From an uncultured Eubacteriales bacterium (GTDB lineage: Bacteria; Bacillota; Clostridia; Oscillospirales; Ruminococcaceae): 7,157 bases of DNA. The DNA lies in the NCBI GenBank assembly GCA_900318545.1, contig ONLC01000109.1, positions 1-7,157 of the forward strand, read 5' to 3'. The position numbers and the translations under genes are program-made. The first letter of the stretch is position 1. Every line of letters begins with the position of its first letter. Below are positions 1 to 4,805 of the stretch, one piece after another. The notes under the pieces are model-generated. The model had not been told where the DNA came from. It searched no databases and saw nothing but the letters and a program-made list of their open reading frames with translations.

Positions 1-554
1 TTCAGAAGTATATACGCTCCCAGCAGCACCAGCACCGCACCGCCGACTATCTCGGCCTTGTACTTGTATGCCGCACCGAAGCGGTTTCCGATTCCAACTC
101 CGCAAAACGAGATTATAAACGTCACTATGCCGATAGTGCTGATAGCAAGAGGGATATTCACCTTGAAAAATGAGAACGTCACCCCGACAGCCAAGGCATC
201 TATGCTTGTTGCAACCGCCAGCATGAAAAGCTCCCTTATGACGAGCTTTTCCTCCTCCTCGGCAGAGATCTCCTCGTTTCTCTCCTTAACAGCCTCGACT
301 ATCATTTTCACTCCGATAAAAACAAGAAGCACAAATGCTATCCAGTGGTCGATAGCCTCGATCTTATTTGCAAACTGTCGTCCGAGAAGCCAGCCAAAAA
401 ATGGCATAAGTGCCTGAAATCCTCCGAAAAACAGGGCTATCACAAGGGCGTGACGGTAGTTTATCCTCCGCATTTTCAGTCCCTTACAGACCGAGACCGC
501 AAATGCGTCCATAGCAAGTCCTGCACCCAGAAGTACAAGGGTTAAGAAATTCAT
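1..554 (-). CDS. mntP: Manganese efflux pump MntP (3' end cut by window edge)
   Basis: Integral membrane exporter of Mn(II), which protects the cell from manganese excess. The reading frame starts at the ATG at 554-552 and stays open to base 3, giving 184 residues. E. coli MntP has about 188, so only a few C-terminal residues are missing. Two family repeats are visible: MDAFAVS (Asp16) in helix 1 and TSIDALAVG (Asp119) in helix 4, with six hydrophobic segments at about 2-22, 36-57, 66-86, 106-125, 127-148 and 163-184. The central cytoplasmic loop is very acidic (NEEISAEEEEK, 93-103). The start codon directly follows the TAA of the upstream bPH2 gene (TAAATG), and only a distant GGAG about 11 bases upstream could serve as a ribosome site, so translational coupling is likely. 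The family assignment is secure. Mn specificity is inferred from the family. Confidence 0.93.
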   Translation of the reverse strand, partial: MNFLTLVLLGAGLAMDAFAVSVCKGLKMRRINYRHALVIALFFGGFQALMPFFGWLLGRQFANKIEAIDHWIAFVLLVFIGVKMIVEAVKERNEEISAEEEEKLVIRELFMLAVATSIDALAVGVTFSFFKVNIPLAISTIGIVTFIISFCGVGIGNRFGAAYKYKAEIVGGAVLVLLGAYILL

Positions 555-2039
555 TTAGAGATCATCTCCGCTAGGCTCATAGAACAAGCACCCGTTCTCT
601 TTAAGGAGCATTACCGTTTCCTTATAAGGCAGTCCTTTTACGCTGTGCTTGTCAGCCTTGTCATTATTTGTGTAGACGTTCACCGTGCAGGTGCCGCCAA
701 GTCTGTTCATGATGTGCCGTGTAAGCTCGATCTTTGCGATCTTATTCACGGGAGCCACCACTTTATGAAACTTATACCACCTGCAAAAGCTCATTGTGCA
801 GTAGCCGTTCTCAAATCCGATGCTTGTGCTGAGAGCTGCCGCACCCTTTACTATCATCAGCCAGAACATAGGGATAACAAGAAAAACCGCTGTCATGGTC
901 ATCTCGTTGTGGTAGCTCGGGAAATACGGGTAGGCGATCTTTACGGCTATTGCAGGGATCACGGCTGCGAGCAGCGGCAATATCATAAAGCCCGGAACAG
1001 TAATCTTCCTTGGTGCTACCGTACCCCTTACAGGCGGAAGGTCAGGCAGAAGCTCCTTCATCGATTCGTCAGAACGGCTGCTCGTGGTTATCGGGATTAT
1101 GGCAGATATCTCACGGTGTCTTTTTCCGTAGCCTGCACAGCCTGCCTCTACAGTAGTTACCTTGAATATCTTCATCAGCAGCGACTGTCTGTAGTCGATA
1201 TAGTTTATGCGTCTGCGTTTTAGTACATGACGGCGTCTTGCACCTTTTCCGCTTCGGATAACAAACAGTCCCGAGGCACGGGTGCAGGAAAAGTTCCAGT
1301 GCCTCATAAGGTTTGCGACAAAGGATATCAGCCACATTCCGAAAATAAGCACTGCACCTGCAAGGATATAAGAGGGTATCATCTCAAAAACAAGGGATGC
1401 CTCTATCCTGCTGTTCACTTCACGCAGGAGTCTTATCTCGGCCTCTCTTCCGAAGATACGGTATGCCTGAAAAACTATGCCGACGATAACGAGCATTCCC
1501 GACAGCGTTGAGGAGAACAGAAACGAAAACGCCAGCAGATCGCTCTTGCGTGACTTATATACAAACTTAGGTGTGCTCTGCGTTTCAGAAGCTATGCTGT
1601 GGTAGAGCTCAAACGCCTGTTTTCGGGTCAGATTAAAAGAAATGTCAGATCGTCTTTTGCTCTGAGCACCCGTGTCGATATAGATGGTACAGGAGTGTAT
1701 CAGCCTGTCAAAATAACCCTGATTGAGTGAAAAAGTAGATATCTCAGAGAAATTCACCTTAGTGACCTTCATTCCGAAAAAGCCCGTATGAACGGTTATC
1801 GAGGTCTTATCGTACTCAAAGTAAACGAACACCCAGCGAAGTATCGCATAGCCGAGAATAAGGCTCACTGTGAGGATCTCAGTCCAGTGCGAGCGAAACC
1901 AGCTTTGAAAATCAAACTGCGAGGCTATAAGGTATTTTCCGAGAGGTATCAGCAGCAGCCATAGGTACTTTGTGGTATAATTGAGTATTCTCAAAGGGTG
2001 CTGTCTGCGTCGGAAGAAGCCTTTTACTGCATTTATCAC
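555..2039 (-). CDS. Large bPH2 (DUF304) membrane protein, YdbT-like
   Basis: Multi-pass membrane protein of 494 residues with repeated bacterial pleckstrin-homology-like (bPH2, formerly DUF304) domains. Its length matches Bacillus YdbT (about 490). Hydrophobic segments lie near 25-40, 53-73, 167-190, 222-244, 347-369 and 380-402. They come in pairs, each followed by a soluble beta-rich domain at about 74-150, 248-335 and 405-480, so I read the protein as three two-helix-plus-bPH2 units. The second unit has a strongly basic patch (GKGARRRHVLKRRR, 264-277) just before its YIDYRQSLLMKIF segment. The start is GTG at 2039-2037. It overlaps the TGA of the preceding gene as GTGA and has AGGAGG at 2049-2044. 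In Bacillus the ydbST pair belongs to the sigma-W envelope stress response and is linked to bacteriocin resistance. The same role here is inference. No enzymatic motif is visible. Confidence 0.85.
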   Translation of the reverse strand: MINAVKGFFRRRQHPLRILNYTTKYLWLLLIPLGKYLIASQFDFQSWFRSHWTEILTVSLILGYAILRWVFVYFEYDKTSITVHTGFFGMKVTKVNFSEISTFSLNQGYFDRLIHSCTIYIDTGAQSKRRSDISFNLTRKQAFELYHSIASETQSTPKFVYKSRKSDLLAFSFLFSSTLSGMLVIVGIVFQAYRIFGREAEIRLLREVNSRIEASLVFEMIPSYILAGAVLIFGMWLISFVANLMRHWNFSCTRASGLFVIRSGKGARRRHVLKRRRINYIDYRQSLLMKIFKVTTVEAGCAGYGKRHREISAIIPITTSSRSDESMKELLPDLPPVRGTVAPRKITVPGFMILPLLAAVIPAIAVKIAYPYFPSYHNEMTMTAVFLVIPMFWLMIVKGAAALSTSIGFENGYCTMSFCRWYKFHKVVAPVNKIAKIELTRHIMNRLGGTCTVNVYTNNDKADKHSVKGLPYKETVMLLKENGCLFYEPSGDDL

Positions 2040-2503
2040 GGCTCCTCCTCTCCGTGCCGGGAAGCACGCTTTCTTATCTCATTGTTGATGATATCGGTTA
2101 TCTCCTTTGCATCATTACGGGGAATGAACGGTATCATAAGGTTTGTCCCCTGAGCGTTCAGGATAACTATATTGTAGCCCAGCACATTTCCGAACGGCAC
2201 ATAGATAGCCGTTACCGATTTCACCGATGACAAAGGCATCATCTGCTTTACTGTCAGGAGCACTCCCGTATTTGAGGTCACAGCCTTATTCGTGACTGTA
2301 TAGAACGTATTGAAGTAGTACACGGGCAAAAGCAGGAGCACCACTATCCCCCCGACTATCGCCACAGGTATCTGTATATACTCTATCGGACAGGGAATAT
2401 ACTCCTTTGCATATCTCACGACCTTATACAGCACATAAAAGATCACCGACACAAGTATCATCGTGATAAACACAGGCGTTTTGGCAGGCTTGTACTTTTT
2501 CAA
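2036..2503 (-). CDS. Small bPH2 (DUF304) membrane protein, YdbS-like
   Basis: A 155-residue membrane protein with two N-terminal hydrophobic segments (about 10-28 and 44-64) followed by one bPH2 domain (about 66-144). The domain opens with FYTVTNKAVTSNTGVL and contains the conserved LSSVKSV strand, a GNVLGYNIVIL stretch and a helical NDAKEITDIINNEI end. Size and layout match Bacillus YdbS (about 159 residues), which pairs with YdbT. The gene directly upstream of the large bPH2 gene, with the 4-base GTGA overlap, supports a complex of the two products. The start is a TTG at 2503-2501, supported by GGGAGG eight bases upstream. No in-frame ATG lies nearby with a comparable site. It is the first gene of the left operon, after the hairpin-rich spacer. 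Function beyond family membership is unknown. Confidence 0.86.
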   Translation of the reverse strand: MKKYKPAKTPVFITMILVSVIFYVLYKVVRYAKEYIPCPIEYIQIPVAIVGGIVVLLLLPVYYFNTFYTVTNKAVTSNTGVLLTVKQMMPLSSVKSVTAIYVPFGNVLGYNIVILNAQGTNLMIPFIPRNDAKEITDIINNEIRKRASRHGEEEP

Positions 2504-2511
2504 TTGTTTAA

Positions 2512-2517
2512 CCTCCC
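2512..2517 (-). promoter_or_regulatory. Ribosome binding site fixing a TTG start
   Basis: On the minus strand GGGAGG stands eight bases before the TTG at 2503-2501. This strong site is the reason for accepting the rare TTG start of the small bPH2 gene. Confidence 0.8.
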
Positions 2518-2538
2518 AAAATGTTTTCGTTTGATATT

Positions 2539-2694
2539 GGCTGAGTGGTCACCCGAAGGGGTTCTAGGGGGCGACCGGAAAGCCCCCTAGGCAGGGCGAC
2601 CGACTATAGTAATAGTTTACTGCTAAACTTTGGTACGTTCCGCTATGCTAAACTGCCGAGTATATGTTTTTATCGGCCGAGTGGTCGTCGGAAG
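2539..2694. repeat. Two imperfect direct repeats, GGCnGAGTGGTC...GAAG
   Basis: A 20-base motif at 2539-2558 recurs at 2675-2694 with 16 of 20 identical positions. Both begin GGC(T/C)GAGTGGTC and end GAAG. The second copy runs into the 2688-2710 hairpin. GCCGAGT also occurs at 2655-2661, and GGGCGACCG is present twice (2569-2577 and 2594-2602). This suggests a duplicated or composite repeat element. Confidence 0.55.
2564..2590. repeat. GC-rich 9-bp inverted repeat
   Basis: CTAGGGGGC (2564-2572) pairs perfectly with GCCCCCTAG (2582-2590) around a nine-base loop. A smaller stem, ACCC/GGGT with loop GAAG (2551-2562), lies next to it. On the minus strand it would sit in the leader of the left operon, 60 to 90 bases before the TTG start, with no T-run beside it, so it is not a standard terminator. 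Confidence 0.7.
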
Positions 2695-2919
2695 TGCTCC
2701 ACACTTCCGATTGACGAAAAGCGTTCGCTTACGCTCTCTGTTTCGTCAGGGGCGTGCAGGTTTGCTCTCGCTCCCTTGTCTGTACGTGCTCCTCTTTTTG
2801 CTTTACGTCCGCTTTTTTGCTGCACGCCCTTTGTCGCAACTTCGTTGCGAACGAGACTCTGTCTCGTGCTCTGTTTAGGGCTCTGCCCTAAAAACCCGCA
2901 AGCCTCTATCGCAGGCTTG
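2688..2919. repeat. Back-to-back array of seven inverted repeats
   Basis: The perfect stems, in order, are as follows. TCGGAAGTG/CACTTCCGA at 2688-2710 (9 bp). GACGAAA/TTTCGTC at 2713-2747 (7 bp, with an inner AAGCG/CGCTT). GGGCGTGCAG/CTGCACGCCC at 2750-2829 (10 bp around 60 pyrimidine-rich bases). TCGCAAC/GTTGCGA at 2834-2850. ACGAGAC/GTCTCGT at 2851-2867. TTTAGGGC/GCCCTAAA at 2874-2892. CAAGCCT/AGGCTTG at 2899-2919. The gaps between them are zero to six bases. Such dense packing is not expected of an ordinary spacer. It could be a dispersed palindromic element, a folded RNA, or a decayed mobile unit. Which strand acts is not decided by the sequence. Confidence 0.75.
2890..2919 (-). terminator. 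Probable terminator of the FkbH-like gene
   Basis: Read on the minus strand, about 30 bases after the FkbH-like stop codon, CAAGCCT and AGGCTTG form a 7-bp stem with a seven-base loop, followed by CGGG and five T residues (2894-2890). The position fits the end of the right operon. The four-base spacer before the T-run and the moderate stem make it a fair but imperfect intrinsic terminator. The next hairpin (2874-2892) could reinforce it. Confidence 0.45.
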
Positions 2920-2951
2920 GCGAGCTCTTTTTCTAATCCCTTGGCATTCTT

Positions 2952-4730
2952 TTATAGATTTACTGCTATAACATGGTTCTGGTTTTCATAGCCCTCGGTC
3001 AGAAGCTCGTATTCCTTGCTTCCGTCATCAGTCTCCTTAGTCTTTGTGAAACCAAAGGTGTCAAACAGCTCCGCTACCATCTTGTTCTTTGCCGTAGGAT
3101 AATAATACCCGATGATCTTCTCTATCCCCTCTTCACGGCATCGCCTTACAAGCTCATCAAGCATTGCCTGTTCCATGCTTCGCTTTAACACTCTGCATGA
3201 CATCAGCCAAACGTCAATGTGCAGCTCCTTACCCCTGATCTCTCCGAATACTACGGAAACTACTCCGTTTTCGCCGAACTTGTCCGTCAGCTTTCCGCAA
3301 AGACGAATGTATTTGTCAGACTCCGTTATCTCGGCTATCTGTGCCGAGGAATATCTCCTTGTAGTCACATTGAACTGGTTGCTCTTGTTCGTCAGCTGTG
3401 CCACACGGTCAATGTAGGCAGGCTCGAAATCGGTGATCCTTGCCTTCATCTCTAAGCTGAGAAGGTAATCATCATAGCTTTCAAAGACAGACTGAAGCTT
3501 CTGTCTCTCGGCATTTGCCTTGTACATCTCGTTTCGTTTGAGGTCGTCAGCCGAAAGCGAGGTAACTTCAAAATAACGGTTTCGGTCGAGCGTTCTGATA
3601 TACTGCGATACCTCATTCATTTCGGGAACGCTGATGCCTGCTATCTGTGCCCCCACAAGAGCCCTCTCGGCAGGATTGTCATCAACAAAAACAAAGGAGT
3701 CGGGCAGTATTCCGATGTCGGCAGCCGACTGACAGATGTTTCTGTCCTTGGGATCCCAGTTTGCCTTTATGCTGATAAAATCATCAGGCCTGAGTGCGCC
3801 CTCGGGGTGTTCAAGGCCTGCTATAGCGTTCTCCTCGTCATTTTTAGAGGCCACCGTCAGTATAACACCTATATCCTTGTGAGATTTTATATACTGCTGG
3901 AACTCATAATAAGCCATAGCCTCGGCGTTTTCCTGACCGATAGTGAGCTTGTCTGCGCCGTCATCACCTACAACCCCGCCCCAGAGCGTGTTGTCAAGGT
4001 CGAGTGCAAGTGCCTTTTTGTTTCTGCCGAACAGTGAGCCTATCACTGCTGCAAGCTGCAGGCTGAACTCGGGGATAACGGGCACGCTCATAAAGTACTT
4101 GTAAAGGTACCAGAACTGAGGGTCGCTGAATTTCTCAAGTCCGATCGCCGATGCCAGCCAGTTTATATCGTTTATATAAAGGTTCTGTCTCTTTTCGGAA
4201 GCATCATAGAAAGCAAGGTTCATTCTCGTCAGGAAGTTGATAAGACCCCTGCGGTCGCTTGCCTCGTAGCTTCCCATAAGGCGGAAATCGGGCTGTTCAA
4301 AGTTGTTCTGTATCACAGGACAGCCGAACCTCTGCTCCAGTGCGTTCCAGAGCTGTTCCCAGCGGTTAAGCTCAGCCTCGTAGTTAGTCTGCACCTGCTC
4401 ATAGGTCATAGTCGGGGTCGGGCGGTTTTCTAAGTTTCTGAGGCTTGTGTGAATATAGATTACATCGGGCTTGAATTCCTCAAGCTCGGGGTTGCCGAAA
4501 ACGCCGTCCTGCCAGTAGCAGGCATATTCCGACTGCCAGAACTCGGGCTCTATACCACGGTCTAGCAGAAAGAGCTCCAGTATAGTTACCACATCGTCAG
4601 TGGTAGAGCCGCCCAGCACTGCGATCTTTTTCTTTATCCTGCTTGTTCCGTCCGCCAGAAGCTGACGCTTCAGCGATTTTTTCTTTTTCATTATAAGGCC
4701 GCAGTCTATCGGCCATTGCAGTTCTTTCAT
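2952..4730 (-). CDS. FkbH-like protein: HAD-IIIC domain with GNAT-like C-terminus
   Basis: Cytoplasmic protein of 592 residues. Residues about 34-170 form the N-terminal domain (starts KIAVLGGSTTDDVV; PDVIYIHTS at 88-96). The HAD-IIIC/FkbH core covers about 238-375, with motif I LDLDNTLWGG (Asp244 and Asp246), motif II TVASKND (Ser295), the NWDPK segment near 324-328 and motif IV FVFVDDNPAER (Asp350, Asp351). The GNAT-like C-terminus spans about 428-575, with LTNKSNQFNVTTRRYS and DVWLMSCRVLKR holding Cys512. Family members such as FkbH load a glyceryl unit from 1,3-bisphosphoglycerate onto an acyl carrier protein. Here, next to MBOAT and DHHW genes, it likely prepares an acyl group for a surface glycan; the substrate is inferred. 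I chose the ATG at 4730-4728 because GGGAG lies eight bases upstream. An in-frame TTG at 4745 overlaps that ribosome site and is unlikely. Confidence 0.9.
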   Translation of the reverse strand: MKELQWPIDCGLIMKKKKSLKRQLLADGTSRIKKKIAVLGGSTTDDVVTILELFLLDRGIEPEFWQSEYACYWQDGVFGNPELEEFKPDVIYIHTSLRNLENRPTPTMTYEQVQTNYEAELNRWEQLWNALEQRFGCPVIQNNFEQPDFRLMGSYEASDRRGLINFLTRMNLAFYDASEKRQNLYINDINWLASAIGLEKFSDPQFWYLYKYFMSVPVIPEFSLQLAAVIGSLFGRNKKALALDLDNTLWGGVVGDDGADKLTIGQENAEAMAYYEFQQYIKSHKDIGVILTVASKNDEENAIAGLEHPEGALRPDDFISIKANWDPKDRNICQSAADIGILPDSFVFVDDNPAERALVGAQIAGISVPEMNEVSQYIRTLDRNRYFEVTSLSADDLKRNEMYKANAERQKLQSVFESYDDYLLSLEMKARITDFEPAYIDRVAQLTNKSNQFNVTTRRYSSAQIAEITESDKYIRLCGKLTDKFGENGVVSVVFGEIRGKELHIDVWLMSCRVLKRSMEQAMLDELVRRCREEGIEKIIGYYYPTAKNKMVAELFDTFGFTKTKETDDGSKEYELLTEGYENQNHVIAVNL

Positions 4731-4738
4731 ACTGACAT

Positions 4739-4743
4739 CTCCC
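4739..4743 (-). promoter_or_regulatory. Ribosome binding site that decides the FkbH-like start
   Basis: GGGAG on the minus strand is eight bases before the ATG at 4730. The longer frame would start at TTG 4745-4743, whose last base is part of this site and which has no ribosome site of its own. The shorter 592-residue product is therefore preferred over 597. Confidence 0.75.
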
Positions 4744-4769
4744 AAGGATATATTTTCGGTATATACTCA

Positions 4770-4798
4770 GCAGTCCCTGTCAGGAAGGCAGGGACTGC
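4770..4798 (-). other. Perfect 10-bp hairpin between the DHHW and FkbH-like genes
   Basis: GCAGTCCCTG (4770-4779) and CAGGGACTGC (4789-4798) form a perfect stem with a nine-base loop, starting seven bases after the DHHW stop codon. On the coding strand it is followed by TGAGTATATACC and lacks a T-run, so it is not a good intrinsic terminator. It could stabilise the upstream message, mark a processing site or lower the expression of the FkbH-like gene relative to the DHHW gene. Confidence 0.7.
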
Positions 4799-4805
4799 GG
4801 TTCAG

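Larger units (their letters stand above)
2504..2951. other. Hairpin-rich intergenic region without a credible gene
   Basis: About 450 bases separate the FkbH-like gene from the left operon. Open frames exist on the plus strand (for example 2545-2991), but they are low-complexity, rich in Leu, Arg, Ser, Phe and Cys, run against all neighbours and are built from the inverted repeats, so I do not call them genes. The region divides in three. At 2539-2602 there is a GC-rich part with one strong hairpin and short direct repeats. At 2603-2675 there is an AT-rich part with a small 6-bp inverted repeat (AGTTTA/TAAACT, 2614-2629). At 2688-2919 seven stem-loops follow each other with little unpaired sequence between them. 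It must hold the end of the right operon and the promoter of the left one. It may also be a dispersed repeat element or encode a structured RNA. Confidence 0.75.

Noticed and set aside
58..417. A 119-residue plus-strand open frame near the left edge
   Set aside because: The minus strand here encodes MntP with both conserved motifs, so this frame is a shadow.
645..1223. A 192-residue plus-strand open frame
   Set aside because: It is antisense to the large bPH2 protein, whose membrane segments and domains explain the sequence. Its own composition (rich in Cys, His, Arg, Tyr) is atypical.
2603..2635. Possible promoter of the left operon (minus-strand TATAGT at 2608-2603)
   Set aside because: The -10 box looks acceptable, but the sequence 17 bases upstream is AAAGTT, far from TTGACA, and similar AT-rich hexamers occur nearby (TATACT near 2659-2664). 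It is too weak to annotate.
2504..2951. CRISPR array or tRNA genes in the repeat-rich spacer
   Set aside because: The repeats differ in sequence and spacing, there are no regular direct repeats with spacers, and no cloverleaf with a T-loop (GTTCGANTC type) was found.
2545..2991. A 148-residue plus-strand open frame, with a second one at 2630-2878
   Set aside because: They run against all neighbours, have low-complexity composition, consist of the inverted repeats, and the first enters the 3' end of the FkbH-like gene. No ribosome site or recognisable domain is present.
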